This document shows, in pieces, positions 5,820 through 16,070 of a stretch of DNA of 34,063 bases. The stretch is from Bacteroidota bacterium (GTDB lineage: Bacteria; Bacteroidota; Bacteroidia; Palsa-948): assembly GCA_016213435.1 (NCBI GenBank), contig JACRAL010000105.1, forward strand, positions 1 through 34,063, written 5' to 3'. The translations under genes and the position numbers were made by a program. Under the pieces are notes generated by a model that worked only from the letters and a program-made list of their open reading frames with translations, had not been told where the DNA came from and did no database searches. Every line of letters begins with the position of its first letter. The stretch's first letter is position 1.

Positions 5820-7184
5820 CTACTGGATAATAACCTTCTCCATATGGCACACCTCCCCTTCCACTGTACAAACCTCAACGAAGTAAATCCCTTTCCTAAA
5901 ATCAAAAGTATTTATTTTTAGTTCCTTCTCAAACTTCTGCTCAAAGATATTCTGCCCTAACGAATTTTTTATTCGTGCAACAAACCCCCTCTCCTTTGGA
6001 GAGGGGTGGGGTGAGGCGGTCAACTCAATGTTTATTTCCCTCTTTGCCGGATTAGGAAACACTTTAAACTTTAAACCTGAAACCTGCAGCTCTTGCACTC
6101 CCACTCCCTGCGGGCAAGTATTTCCATAGCAGGCAATGTTATGCGCTGCAACTCCCCCTATGGAATCAAAACTCCCTCCTGCATATAAGTTGCCATTGTA
6201 AACACAAAGAGCTTGGGGTGCGCCATTGTGAGGGCTATGAGAAATAGATGACCATGTACTTCCATTATATTTTGCAAAAGTTGTATCACTGAATCCTGTT
6301 CCCCCTACATACAGTTCATTATTAAACATACACATTGTAAGAGCGCCACCGGTAATTGCAAATCCACCCGGAGAAGAAAGATTTGTTCCATCCCATTGGG
6401 CTACAGACCAAACAGGAACAGTACCAGCGTAAGTAATTCCGCCACCGATATATAGTTTGTTGTTTATTGTATCGGCACATAAAGAAGTTACCCAATTGGG
6501 TCCAAACTTTCCACCTACGCTGTCCCATTTAGTACCATTCCACCGAACACAATTATAATAGTTATTGGAAACATTGGGTAGGCTTACATGACCTCCAACA
6601 TACAATTCATTATTAAAAACAGTCATACAGTCTACACTATTGTCACCATAAAAACTTCCTCCCACACTTGTCCATTGGCTGCCGTTCCATTTTGCTATGC
6701 GACCAAAGGGCTGGCCGTTTATTTGTGTAAAATTGCCTCCAACATACAACTCTCCTTTATAAACAGCAACGGCTGATATCCAATGATCATTATAAAAAAC
6801 ATGAGCTGTTGACCAATTGCTGCCATCCCATTTTGCAAGTCCATAAGTGTTAGAAGTACCAGGCCATGGATCTGTTCCTGCGTATGTAAAACCACCGCCC
6901 AAAACTAATGTATCATTGTAAATTGTCATATCATAAGTTTCAGCGTCCTGCGTTCCTGATACAGGATTGAATTTTTGTCCGTCAAAAAAAATCAAACCGG
7001 TGTCCTTCATATTGTTGCAGGAGGCAATACCCGCTCCTACTATGTATAAATTGTTTTGGTAGTCAATCATTTTGCCGGTATTGTATCCGGAAAGACAGTC
7101 ACCTAATCCTGACCAGCTTTGTGAAAATACACCGGCATTTGCCAATACAAACAGCATTATTATTATACGCGTTTTCTTATACAT
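5820..7184 (-). CDS. Secreted beta-propeller-like protein with T9SS type A sorting domain
   Basis: The 454-residue protein has a signal peptide (residues 1-21, MYKKTRIIIMLFVLANAGVF then SQS), about six to seven repeats of roughly 45-55 residues pairing ELYVGG-type and AKWDGSNW-type strands (residues 22-355), and a C-terminal sorting domain from about 368 (FKVFPNPA...GIYFVEV...KVIIQ). It would be exported by Sec, taken over the outer membrane by T9SS and anchored or released there. The repeats suggest a beta-propeller or related surface fold used for binding; no catalytic residues are apparent. Residues about 390-400 (SPHPSPKERG) come from a palindromic repeat inserted within the sorting domain. 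The gene begins three bases after the stop of the 1997-residue gene, so the two form an operon. Confidence 0.85.
   Translation of the reverse strand: MYKKTRIIIMLFVLANAGVFSQSWSGLGDCLSGYNTGKMIDYQNNLYIVGAGIASCNNMKDTGLIFFDGQKFNPVSGTQDAETYDMTIYNDTLVLGGGFTYAGTDPWPGTSNTYGLAKWDGSNWSTAHVFYNDHWISAVAVYKGELYVGGNFTQINGQPFGRIAKWNGSQWTSVGGSFYGDNSVDCMTVFNNELYVGGHVSLPNVSNNYYNCVRWNGTKWDSVGGKFGPNWVTSLCADTINNKLYIGGGITYAGTVPVWSVAQWDGTNLSSPGGFAITGGALTMCMFNNELYVGGTGFSDTTFAKYNGSTWSSISHSPHNGAPQALCVYNGNLYAGGSFDSIGGVAAHNIACYGNTCPQGVGVQELQVSGLKFKVFPNPAKREINIELTASPHPSPKERGFVARIKNSLGQNIFEQKFEKELKINTFDFRKGIYFVEVCTVEGEVCHMEKVIIQ
5985..6017. repeat. Palindromic repeat inserted in frame in a T9SS gene
   Basis: CCCCTCTCC-TTT-GGAGAGGGG (5986-6006) followed by TGGGGTGAGGC. 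It matches the unit at 30223-30253 at all but one base of the shared 31. Here it is read in antisense and encodes HPSPKERG inside the C-terminal sorting domain, without breaking the frame. Confidence 0.8.
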
Positions 7185-7187
7185 TTT

Positions 7188-10100
7188 TTATTCTTTTATC
7201 AATACCATTTTTCTGTGTTCCATTTCCATTCCATCTATGTCCATGCTATACGTATATACACCGCTGTTCCATGTATTCGTACTTATCTGCAATTGGTTAA
7301 TTCCTTCCATTAAATTATAGGAGCCAATCTGCTTTCCGTTCACATCATAAATCCGTATCATACCGTTGCTTCCTTCAGGTAAAATGTATGGAATTATCGT
7401 GGTGTTGTTAAACGGATTGGGATAATTTTCTCCGAGATATTTATGCTCCGGAGTAAATTGATATTCATTGCTTTCAGAATTCATCTGCATCATGCGCAGG
7501 CTGCTGTTCAATTGGAACTCATCGCTGAACTGCTCATTAAATACAATGAATAAAATGGCTCTTGCATTGGTGCGGGCAAGGCAGGATACCGGCATTGTTG
7601 CAACCTGTCTTACCAATTGCTCCTGCACGCTGTCCATTTCAAACACAGTTTTGCCGCTTTGCTCCAGATTCAGCAGCATGCTTTGAAGGTCAATGAATGC
7701 CTGCTCTTCTGCCGAGCTTGCCGTCATTGCCGATAATTGTGTTTGCGCTTCGGCAAATCTTCCTGCTGCAATCAGTGTAGCTGCAATGGTTTGATCGGCT
7801 TGCACTGAATTTTCAATTCTTAACATTACAATGGCTGAATCCACATCGTTGGTATCGGCATAATACGTAACAGCATCATTGATCAGCATTTGTCTTTTAA
7901 TGGTTGCCGATTCTAATTGCCTGCTGATGAGCGTAAGCGTGCTGTATTGAGCGCTGAGTTGTGCTGCCTTAATTTGATTTACTATTCCCGGAGGCATAGA
8001 ATTAAGTTTTGCATACAAAGCAGTACGTACATCATCTGATACAGGAGAATTCGGGATTATCACATCCTTGAAAATTCCGGGAGGCGTTTGTGCGCTGCGG
8101 TTGATGAATGCAAGCAGCACTTCGTCACTCAGGGGCGAAGCGGCAAGCAGCATGTCTTTCAGGTTTCCGGCAGAAACAGTGGTATTGTTAGTGCTGCTGC
8201 TGGCGGTTCTGAGTTGAGCAGATGCTTGCCCGTTGATGGCGGCAATCAGTTGTGTTGTTTGCCCTTGGTCAAGATTAGCAAGTGTATTATTATATACTAT
8301 CCCTAAACTATTGATTTGTGTTGTCAGATTAGATATGCTTGCAAGCCGGCAGCAGGATGGATTGCATCCGCATGGGTCAGGCGCTGGAAAACAGGAAGTA
8401 CTGTTTTTCGTATATGTTGATTGAAAAAGGTTAGCAGTGGTAAGAACTTGTCCAGTAGCAGGACCGTTTAATCCCGGTTTCACTGAAGGACTATTACTCG
8501 GGTCATGATGAAGATAATTGAATGGGGTTGTAGACCATATATCTTTAAACTGGTTTGGCAAAGTTTGATTGAACTCATTTCCTGCCGGATCATGGGTGGA
8601 TGTATTGGCAAAATTCCCCTGGTTGGCAAGAGTAACCGCAGGAGTTGAAGCGGGCAAGTACCAGTCAAGAAAATAAGGTGAAGCAAGTTGATTATTATTT
8701 AAATGATTATTGCACTTTATCTGCAAAGCAGGATTGGTGCCATGCACTCTTACTCCTGTTTTGCAACGGTCAAATGTATTGCCCTTAGCATCAAAGCCGA
8801 TAGTTCCTCCGGCTGTGCCCGAAGAAAATGCCCATACCCCGAGACTCATTAATCGAAATGTATTATCATTTACATTAAAGCCGGAGCAGTTATCCATAAG
8901 CAAAGCCACCATATTATTTTGAGTTGTAACAGAAAGGGTTGGATTAAATGAATTATCTCTGATGCCATCGTATTGTGAACCGCCAATCGTTACCCATCCA
9001 TATACATTGGTTATGTACTCAAATCTATTATACTCAATGCGGTTACCAAAAATAGTAGAGTACCAATTAACGAACGTTATGGCGCTTTTCATGTTATAAA
9101 ATTTATTCCCGGAACCCGTGCCTGGAATATACCAGTTAGCACAATTACCGGAGATCACACCGTACTCAGCATTGTTTAAGGTATTATCCATAATGCGCAG
9201 GCGTTGTGTGCCATCGCTATATATATCAGTATAAGTTCTTTTGAGGGAATTTGCATATCCGTAAGAGAGATTATATACATCCGGATACCGGTAGCCAAGC
9301 GTGTTATTCAGATCATAACCCGGGTCAAGCAGTGCATCAGATTGGAAAGAACAATTTTGCACCCTGCTTATTTCTGGAAACTTATAAGGAAATACTTTTA
9401 TGCCATAGCCATTATTTTTAAACAGACTATTGGTGGTTGCAATCAATATTCCTCCGCTTTTTGCAGATATATAGGAAGCGCCATTGGGCTGCCCGAGAAC
9501 AACGGCATTGTGAGCATCCAGGATACTGGAATTATTCTGAATTACAATTTTCCCCTGGTAAATCTGCGCCTGAGTTTTTGCTTCATCTCCCCATACTTCC
9601 ACCCCCTGCCACATAACAGGTAAAGTTGCCTGGGTAATGTTTCTCGGGGGATTGCAATCGCTGCAATATTTGGTGACAATCTTGCTGCACATAATACCAT
9701 CAAGGGTGGAGTTGTCTAAGGTAAGTGATGATCCGGGTTCGATAATTAATTTTCCCCAAGGACCAAATAGTACCTTTTTAGTTGAGAAAGTAACCGCCTG
9801 ATTATTGGTGATTCTTAAAATTCCTCTTATAGAAACAAGGTTTGTGTTTCCAAAAAAGTTAACTGCGTCTGCAGCAGATGCAATGGTTTTATTTCCATTA
9901 TAAGTATAAGGATAATTCAATGAACAACAATTATCATTATAATCTGCAGTTGTAGGTGTAACGTGCACTGTATAAGAAGTGCTGGTACAGCACTGATTAG
10001 CATTGCAAGCTTTCTGCGTAACCACATACTCTCCCGGCTTTGAATACGTATGGTAAACAGTGGCAACAGTAGTTGTAACCGGAGGAGTTCCGTCTCCAAA

Positions 10101-13100
10101 ATTCCACTCCCGGCTATTGGTATTTAGAGTTGTGGAAGCCATAAACATGAATTGGCTGCCCATGCAATATTCATCGTAATAACCGAATTCTGCATTGGGA
10201 GGTGAAGGAATAACAGTAACTGTCATCCCATCAGTGCTTTGACATCCGTGGGCATCGGTAACTAAAAGATTATAGGTAGTTATACCGATAGTAGGAGTTA
10301 CAGTTGGATTTGCAACATTTGAATTAAATCCGGCAGGGACAGAGGTCCATGCATATGTATTTGTTGCTACAGGAAGACTGCCTATACTAACAGGAGTACC
10401 AGAACATGTAGTTTTATCATTGCCTGCATTAGCGATTGGCAAAGGATAAACAGTAAGATTAAGGGTTGCAATTGCTGTGCATCCATTAGCGTTGGCAACG
10501 GTTACAGTATAAGTTCCTGAAGCAGTTACCGGTATAGTTTGTGAACTTGCTCCTGTGCTCCATAAATAACTGTTGTATCCCGTGCCTGCATTCAATGTTG
10601 CACCCTGTCCCTGGCAGAGGATTGTGGGTCCGGTAATAGTGACTGTGGGCGTGGAAGAAATAGTAACTTTTGCCAAAGCAGTATTACTGCAGCCGCTGGC
10701 ATTGGTTCCTGTTACTGTATAAGTAATGGTTGCCGTAGGATTAGCTATTACAACAGCACCCGTGGTTGAACTTAATGCTGTGGCAGGCGACCATGAGTAG
10801 GTGCTTGCTCCACCGGCTGTGAGAGTGGCAGCACGTCCAATGCAAATGGTTACAGAAGCGGGAGCCACAGTTATTGTGGGCAAAGGATTTGTTGGCACCG
10901 TTATGCCTGCAGTTTTTGTGCATGCGGCAGCATCGGTAACAGTTACCGTGTAAGCGCCTCCGCATAAATTGGATATAGCAGAAGTGGTTGCTCCTCCCGG
11001 ATTCCATGAATAAGCATAAGGCGACTGTCCACCTGTTACACCCGCTGCGGCTGACCCGTTGCACACAGCCGAACAGGCCGCATTTGTTTTTGACAGGGTA
11101 ATTGCAATGGCGGTATTACCGCCAACAGTTGTAGCGGCCGTTGCAGAGCATCCTTGCGCATCCCTTACGGTAACCTGGTAATTTCCTGCAGAGAGATTAT
11201 TTGCAGTTTGTGTAGTTTGTGCAGGAATGGTGTTCCATGAATAGGTGTAAGGGGTACAACCATCTGATGGAACTGCTGTTGCGGAACCATTACTGCAACC
11301 GTTAGAAGGAACAGGGGTTGCGGTAACACTTACATGAGCTGGAACAGTGATTCTGACAACCTGATATAGGGTACCAGATGTTGTGGTAAAGGGGCCTGAA
11401 AACCCGCTGCTGATAGGAGAGCCCGCATAATCCTGCGCCTCTGCATTAATAAATTGCATGGAAGTACAGCCGAAAAGAGTAGCTTCTGTTTTAATTGCCA
11501 AATAATAAACGCCTGGGGAGAGAGAGCATAAATTGGAAAGAGAAAATGTTTTACTTGCATGATCGCCACACCAAGAACTTGTGCTGCCACAACCGTTAGG
11601 AGGTGCAGCCGCACATGCAGCAGAAGGTGAAGTTGAGCAATATTGAAAATATTCAGCATCTGAAGTAATAGTTTGGATAATATTATTACCGGCATCTGTC
11701 AGGTAAAAATTATTGAGTATGCCCATTGCACACACACAAAGAGGGCAAGCACAATTCTGACTTATATCATAGGTAATAGTTACCGAAGGGCTTGGATTGC
11801 TGCAGCTAATATCGTGGACAGAGGAATTGTACTTTATTGCAAAATAATCTCCGCAGCTTAGTCCTAAATTTTTTATAACAAGTTTTGACAGAGAGAAATT
11901 ACTTCCGATAAGCTTAAGATAATAGATATTATTTTTTACATATCCTTTTTTCGTTATTAAAAGAGTGTCATTCCCACCCGATGAAATAGCTGTAAATACA
12001 TTTAAAGAACTGCAAGAACCACTGCAAATCATCATCTTGCTTATGCTACCTGTATTTTTTACAGCAGTAACTGCTATAGATGAAGAATCCGCCATAAACT
12101 TAAACCACATCACACTGTCGGTCATGGTGATGTTGTTTACAGTGGTATCGCCTCTGCCTAAATCAATAGCAGTAGCGCAGGAGGAGCCGGGAAGGTTTGG
12201 CGATGCAGGAGAGAACTCCCAAAAATCATTTTGCGAGGCACCATCCCATCCTGTGCCTAAATACCCTTTAGTGCCAATAGAAAAACCGGAAGCGAACATT
12301 CTTGCTGTTCCTCCAAAGTTTGCTTTCTGGGTCCATGCATTAGTTGCCTGATCCCAAGCCCAGAAGTCAGAATAATAAGGTCCGCTTGGATAAATTCCGC
12401 CTGTACCTATATATCCTTGTGTGCCGATAGAAAAGCCGACAGCAAAATGTCTTCCCGCGGCAGGAAAATTGGCTTTTTGTACCCATGTGTCTGTTTGCTG
12501 ATCATATTCCCAGAAATCCTGAAAATAAGTTGACAGAGTTGATCCCGATCCACCACCACCCAATCCAATATATCCTTTTGAGCCGATAGAAAAACCCACA
12601 CCGCCTTGTCTGCCTGATCCCGGGAAGTTAGACTTCTGTGCCCATATATCCGTTTGAGGATTGTATTCCCAAAAATCCTGGTGAAAATAAACCGGATAAT
12701 CGGTAATGTTCCATCCTGTGCCTATGTATCCTTTATTTCCAATGGAGAAACTTACTGCGCCATTCCTTTGTCCTCCTAAAAAACTTGCCTTTTGCGTCCA
12801 CCCATTTGTTGTCTGGTCATATTCCCAAAAATCGGATTGGTCGGTTTGACCGCTTCCGTTCCATCCGGTACCGATATACCCTTTAGTGCCGACAGAAAAA
12901 GAAAAACCAACTGCAACAAACCTTGCTATGCCAGGGAAAGTAGCTTTTTGTGTCCATGTGTCTGTTTGCGGGTCATATTCCCAGAAATCTTGAAACAAAG
13001 TAGTGCCATCCCATCCTGTTCCCATATATCCTTTTGTGCCAATGGCAAAACTGGTTACCCCAAACCTTGCTGTTCCACCAAAGTTGGCTTTCTGTGTCCA

Positions 13101-13181
13101 GGTGCCTTGCGAGAAAGAAAGTTGTGCAAAGAAAATTGCGATGACTCCGATGGAGCAGGTGAGGGTAAATAATTTTTTCAT
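7188..13181 (-). CDS. Giant multidomain T9SS surface protein (kelch, SprB-like, PKD, beta-helix)
   Basis: The 1997-residue protein has a signal peptide (1-24), six kelch-type repeats of about 50 residues (25-325; units with IGTKGYIGTGW and DFWEYDPQTDTWTQKA), a carbohydrate-binding-like or pre-peptidase-like sandwich (330-450), a cysteine-rich region (450-600), two SprB-like repeats (about 620-762, CSNGSA...YSW...LSAGNYQVTVRDAQGC), Ig-like repeats (770-990), a PKD domain (995-1075, WNFGDGTPP), a right-handed beta-helix-like part (about 1100-1550), an alpha-helical TPR-like stretch (1600-1900) and a T9SS sorting domain (about 1915-1997, YPNPFN...). This architecture fits a very large adhesin or surface sensor. 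It is first in a two-gene operon with the 454-residue protein. The kelch part is close to the 391-residue protein at 16067-17242, which suggests a shared module. Domain borders are by eye. Confidence 0.85.
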   Translation of the reverse strand: MKKLFTLTCSIGVIAIFFAQLSFSQGTWTQKANFGGTARFGVTSFAIGTKGYMGTGWDGTTLFQDFWEYDPQTDTWTQKATFPGIARFVAVGFSFSVGTKGYIGTGWNGSGQTDQSDFWEYDQTTNGWTQKASFLGGQRNGAVSFSIGNKGYIGTGWNITDYPVYFHQDFWEYNPQTDIWAQKSNFPGSGRQGGVGFSIGSKGYIGLGGGGSGSTLSTYFQDFWEYDQQTDTWVQKANFPAAGRHFAVGFSIGTQGYIGTGGIYPSGPYYSDFWAWDQATNAWTQKANFGGTARMFASGFSIGTKGYLGTGWDGASQNDFWEFSPASPNLPGSSCATAIDLGRGDTTVNNITMTDSVMWFKFMADSSSIAVTAVKNTGSISKMMICSGSCSSLNVFTAISSGGNDTLLITKKGYVKNNIYYLKLIGSNFSLSKLVIKNLGLSCGDYFAIKYNSSVHDISCSNPSPSVTITYDISQNCACPLCVCAMGILNNFYLTDAGNNIIQTITSDAEYFQYCSTSPSAACAAAPPNGCGSTSSWCGDHASKTFSLSNLCSLSPGVYYLAIKTEATLFGCTSMQFINAEAQDYAGSPISSGFSGPFTTTSGTLYQVVRITVPAHVSVTATPVPSNGCSNGSATAVPSDGCTPYTYSWNTIPAQTTQTANNLSAGNYQVTVRDAQGCSATAATTVGGNTAIAITLSKTNAACSAVCNGSAAAGVTGGQSPYAYSWNPGGATTSAISNLCGGAYTVTVTDAAACTKTAGITVPTNPLPTITVAPASVTICIGRAATLTAGGASTYSWSPATALSSTTGAVVIANPTATITYTVTGTNASGCSNTALAKVTISSTPTVTITGPTILCQGQGATLNAGTGYNSYLWSTGASSQTIPVTASGTYTVTVANANGCTAIATLNLTVYPLPIANAGNDKTTCSGTPVSIGSLPVATNTYAWTSVPAGFNSNVANPTVTPTIGITTYNLLVTDAHGCQSTDGMTVTVIPSPPNAEFGYYDEYCMGSQFMFMASTTLNTNSREWNFGDGTPPVTTTVATVYHTYSKPGEYVVTQKACNANQCCTSTSYTVHVTPTTADYNDNCCSLNYPYTYNGNKTIASAADAVNFFGNTNLVSIRGILRITNNQAVTFSTKKVLFGPWGKLIIEPGSSLTLDNSTLDGIMCSKIVTKYCSDCNPPRNITQATLPVMWQGVEVWGDEAKTQAQIYQGKIVIQNNSSILDAHNAVVLGQPNGASYISAKSGGILIATTNSLFKNNGYGIKVFPYKFPEISRVQNCSFQSDALLDPGYDLNNTLGYRYPDVYNLSYGYANSLKRTYTDIYSDGTQRLRIMDNTLNNAEYGVISGNCANWYIPGTGSGNKFYNMKSAITFVNWYSTIFGNRIEYNRFEYITNVYGWVTIGGSQYDGIRDNSFNPTLSVTTQNNMVALLMDNCSGFNVNDNTFRLMSLGVWAFSSGTAGGTIGFDAKGNTFDRCKTGVRVHGTNPALQIKCNNHLNNNQLASPYFLDWYLPASTPAVTLANQGNFANTSTHDPAGNEFNQTLPNQFKDIWSTTPFNYLHHDPSNSPSVKPGLNGPATGQVLTTANLFQSTYTKNSTSCFPAPDPCGCNPSCCRLASISNLTTQINSLGIVYNNTLANLDQGQTTQLIAAINGQASAQLRTASSSTNNTTVSAGNLKDMLLAASPLSDEVLLAFINRSAQTPPGIFKDVIIPNSPVSDDVRTALYAKLNSMPPGIVNQIKAAQLSAQYSTLTLISRQLESATIKRQMLINDAVTYYADTNDVDSAIVMLRIENSVQADQTIAATLIAAGRFAEAQTQLSAMTASSAEEQAFIDLQSMLLNLEQSGKTVFEMDSVQEQLVRQVATMPVSCLARTNARAILFIVFNEQFSDEFQLNSSLRMMQMNSESNEYQFTPEHKYLGENYPNPFNNTTIIPYILPEGSNGMIRIYDVNGKQIGSYNLMEGINQLQISTNTWNSGVYTYSMDIDGMEMEHRKMVLIKE

Positions 13182-13791
13182 TTGAAAATATTTAGTTGAA
13201 TTCTTTGTTTTATTTTATTTAACGACATAGTTCTATTCCTCTAATTAAAATTAGGTTAATTTCAATAGTATATTGTACTCAATCTTCGTTTAATAATAGC
13301 ATAATAAAAAAAACGGCTAAGGATAAAAAAATTTCATTTGCGTGCTCGTGGCAACAGTCCTTTGTTCTTAGCGTTTGAAGTCAGTTTCATGTTCGGGGTT
13401 TGTTCTACTTTCGTAAAACATATTTCAACCTCCAGTAAAAATCGACCTTTTAATTTTTTTATGCTGTTTGTTTTAACTCTACTTATACTACTTGTGTTTG
13501 TTCGTGTTTTATGAATGTTTGTTTTGACCAAAGATAATCATAGCACCCAATTTTCATCCACCTTTGTGGTTATTCAACCATGTGGGTTTCATGTGAACAA
13601 TGGATTTTTGAAATTTGATGTTGATGGTAAGTATCAGCAAATGTATACAAAAGAAACACTAAAGCAATATCTTTAAATACCCAAACGATAGGTATTTATG
13701 TCATATATTATTTATGCTTTTCATCATGTTTTACTGCAAAACTATCTCTGCGTGTGACTGAAAATATTTTGTACTAGATTTTTGAAGAAAT
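13182..13791. other. 600-base intergenic region upstream of the giant gene
   Basis: No convincing gene lies here. It must contain the promoter of the giant-protein operon (minus strand), but I found no clear TAnnTTTG box. Near 13237 there is a perfect 14-base palindrome (CTAATTAAAATTAG). A 65-codon frame (13334-13531) begins at a TTG and is low-complexity, with repeats of the AACAAACA type; inside it the sequence GGAGGTTGAAATATG on the minus strand looks like a ribosome site but leads to only 17 codons. I do not call these genes. Confidence 0.4.
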
Positions 13792-15030
13792 TTATTTCAT
13801 CTTCTTTATCTTCTCCAGCAACTCCTCTGTAACACTTGCATCTGCTCCATCCTTCTTTGCAAGTTCAATGGCTTTTTCGGCTGCTTTGATTGCTTCTTTT
13901 TTGTTCTTCATTTTATACAAAAGAGCTGCCTCCGTATCGTTGTTATAATAATTGCTTTCCAATTCTACGGAGCGTTTAATCCAAGCCAGCGCTTTTTGCA
14001 AAGATTTTTTATCTGTGATTTTTTCGTTCTCATAAACATCCCAGGCAGCGCCATTCAGGTGATTCCAATCATTCATCTTGTATTTATTGATATATGTATC
14101 CTTGAGTTCCATATACTTTTTCATATCCCCTTTTATCTCAAAATAACTGATATTGGCGTACATTATCAATTCATCTGCCCGCTCAAGACCGGAATTTTTT
14201 ATCTGATCAATAGCCGCTTTGTATTTCTCTTCATTTATTGATGCTTCATACTTTCCGTCCACTATTTTATATTCAACATACCTCCTCAATAAATCACCAT
14301 AGAACACATCATAAATTTTCTTATCCACTTTTTCTTTGCCAACCACTGCATGGAATTTCTCCCTGTTTTTCAGCAGGTTTTGAAATCCCTGACCTTCGCT
14401 GTTTCGGCAGTGTTTATTTATCACCTCAAAGTTTTCTTTCGTAATCCATTCCCTTTCGGACAAAGCATAGAAATACCAGAAAATAATTTCGGTTTGTTCC
14501 TCATACATGCCTGCCTCTGCCAACTCATCTATGTAGGGACGGATGAATTCGGGATCGCGCTTGCCGGAAGCATATTTATCCTGCCAAACTGTGAGCCGTT
14601 GTTCAGGGTCTAACGCTTTTTCTCCGAGTGCAACAAACTCCTTCACCGCCCTTCCGCCCACTGCCCTGCGCAGCACTCTTCCTGTGGAATCAAGAAAAAG
14701 CAAAGAGGGGTAAGCGCTTATTTTGTACTCTTTGGCAAAGGATAGTCCTTCCCCTTTTTCCGCGTCTATGGAATAACAAATAAACTTCTCATTGTAGAAA
14801 CGGGCAACGGTATCGTTGGTAAAAACATTTTTCGCCAGCCATTTGCAGGGTCCGCACCATGTGGTGTAAACATCCACAAAGATGGGTTTGTTTTCTTTTT
14901 TTGCTTTGGTATAAATTTCGGCAATGGTTCCAGTCTCAAAACGGATGCCTTTATATTCTTCGGTTGAATTCTGTGCGTTAACAGAAAAGACGAGGAATGC
15001 GAATAATGCGAGGAGGAGAAGTTTTTTCAT
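13792..15030 (-). CDS. Exported thioredoxin-family protein with helical C-terminal domain
   Basis: The 412-residue protein has a signal peptide (1-19), a thioredoxin fold (about 30-150) with the redox pair C59-x-x-C62 in TTWCGPCKWL and the cis-proline motif SAYPSLLF, then a helical TPR-like domain (about 170-405). The fold suggests a periplasmic disulfide reductase or oxidase. It is the last gene of the peptidase/kelch operon, 35 bases after the lipocalin-like gene, so its job may be thiol exchange for the exported partners; that is inference. The length is typical of Bacteroidota thioredoxin-TPR fusions, and no key residue is missing. Confidence 0.88.
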   Translation of the reverse strand: MKKLLLLALFAFLVFSVNAQNSTEEYKGIRFETGTIAEIYTKAKKENKPIFVDVYTTWCGPCKWLAKNVFTNDTVARFYNEKFICYSIDAEKGEGLSFAKEYKISAYPSLLFLDSTGRVLRRAVGGRAVKEFVALGEKALDPEQRLTVWQDKYASGKRDPEFIRPYIDELAEAGMYEEQTEIIFWYFYALSEREWITKENFEVINKHCRNSEGQGFQNLLKNREKFHAVVGKEKVDKKIYDVFYGDLLRRYVEYKIVDGKYEASINEEKYKAAIDQIKNSGLERADELIMYANISYFEIKGDMKKYMELKDTYINKYKMNDWNHLNGAAWDVYENEKITDKKSLQKALAWIKRSVELESNYYNNDTEAALLYKMKNKKEAIKAAEKAIELAKKDGADASVTEELLEKIKKMK

Positions 15031-15065
15031 TGTGCTTTCATTTTGAATGATGATTATTTTTTTAT

Positions 15066-16070
15066 TTAGTACGCAACATAAATGTACCCACTCTTTTCAT
15101 GTTTCGTATGTAATTCCGTTTTTGTCAGCTTTGCAATAATAGAACTCGTACTTTTATCAACACCATCCGGTGTCATCACCAAAATTTTATTCTCATTTAG
15201 AAGTTGGAATTTTCCAGTCGAGGGAGTCACTGTCCCATTTTTTAGAATAGATGTACATATATATGTACCATTATTAAAGAATTGTAAAATATATGTGAAT
15301 TTTAAATCTACGAGAGAACCGCTTGAATCTATTTGAGTGGCGAATTTCCATTGTTTATATAAGGTAACCGTAGCAGTATCATTTTTTGGGACTGGCATTT
15401 CTTTACTATTTTGTTTACTTTGACCTGTTCTTTTATTGCTTTCTGTCTTTGGCATGTTTGTTTTTATGTTTGCAATACATTTTGCAGCATTTTGTATATC
15501 ATCGGCTACCTTTTCTTTTATTTCACAATCATGTGTAGTTTCTGTATTCACCGAACGCCCAAATGCGAGTCTCATTTTTATAATTTTATCTTTTGTGATT
15601 CTTGAAATATCTTCATCTGTCAGAATGAAAAATTCTGTTCCTTTTTGTGTTTGATATTCATCAGGATCACTTTCTAATTTAAAATTGCTTTTATCTGAAA
15701 ATTGTATATAACAAGATTGTACATATGCTGCATCTTGAAATGTGGCATTAGCAAGAGTTTGAGCGGGATTCAAAACTAATAAAGCAGCACCGGCAGCACC
15801 ACCAGCCCGGTAAGTAGCGCTAAGACCCATCATTCTTTTCCCATTATTATATTTAAAAGTCACATACACATTGATTTTCGATGCATTACCAACAGTTTGA
15901 CTTATAATCTTAAATCTTTTTGTTTGTGCAATTCGTTCAAAAGTAAATTCATCTGTTTTATCAATTTCAAAATTGCACCTATTGTTTTCCTGTGCATTGG
16001 AAGTAATATTTGCTGCTATTATTAGATAACTGGTAATAATGGATGAGGAAATTATTTTTTTTATTTTCAT
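15066..16070 (-). CDS. Exported hypothetical protein with C-terminal lipocalin-like domain
   Basis: The 334-residue protein has a signal peptide (1-27). Residues about 30-200 are a beta-rich region with a glycine/alanine patch (RAGGAAGAALL) that I do not recognise. A polar linker rich in K, S and N (about 200-230) is followed by a beta-barrel-like domain (about 235-334: YKQWKFATQID, LQFFNNGTYICTS, GKFQLLNENKILVMTPDG). The last part resembles the small lipocalin-like families (W near the first strand, then G-T-Y) common in Bacteroidota. Its ATG overlaps the stop of the kelch gene (ATGA), which shows coupled translation. The ligand is unknown. Confidence 0.65.
   Translation of the reverse strand: MKIKKIISSSIITSYLIIAANITSNAQENNRCNFEIDKTDEFTFERIAQTKRFKIISQTVGNASKINVYVTFKYNNGKRMMGLSATYRAGGAAGAALLVLNPAQTLANATFQDAAYVQSCYIQFSDKSNFKLESDPDEYQTQKGTEFFILTDEDISRITKDKIIKMRLAFGRSVNTETTHDCEIKEKVADDIQNAAKCIANIKTNMPKTESNKRTGQSKQNSKEMPVPKNDTATVTLYKQWKFATQIDSSGSLVDLKFTYILQFFNNGTYICTSILKNGTVTPSTGKFQLLNENKILVMTPDGVDKSTSSIIAKLTKTELHTKHEKSGYIYVAY

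Noticed and set aside
5659-5871. 70-codon arginine-rich frame on the minus strand
   Set aside because: It is produced by the double hairpin repeat at 5726-5792 and overlaps the end of a real gene.
9204-9623. 139-codon plus-strand frame
   Set aside because: It lies opposite the beta-helix part of the giant protein and shows only codon-shadow composition.
12200-13130. Regularly spaced repeats that could suggest a CRISPR array
   Set aside because: They are kelch repeat units of about 150 bases, all in one reading frame, with divergence typical of protein repeats and no short uniform repeats or spacers.
13334-13531. 65-codon frame between the two cargo operons
   Set aside because: It begins at TTG, is low-complexity with repeated AACAAACA-like bases, and has no family pattern.
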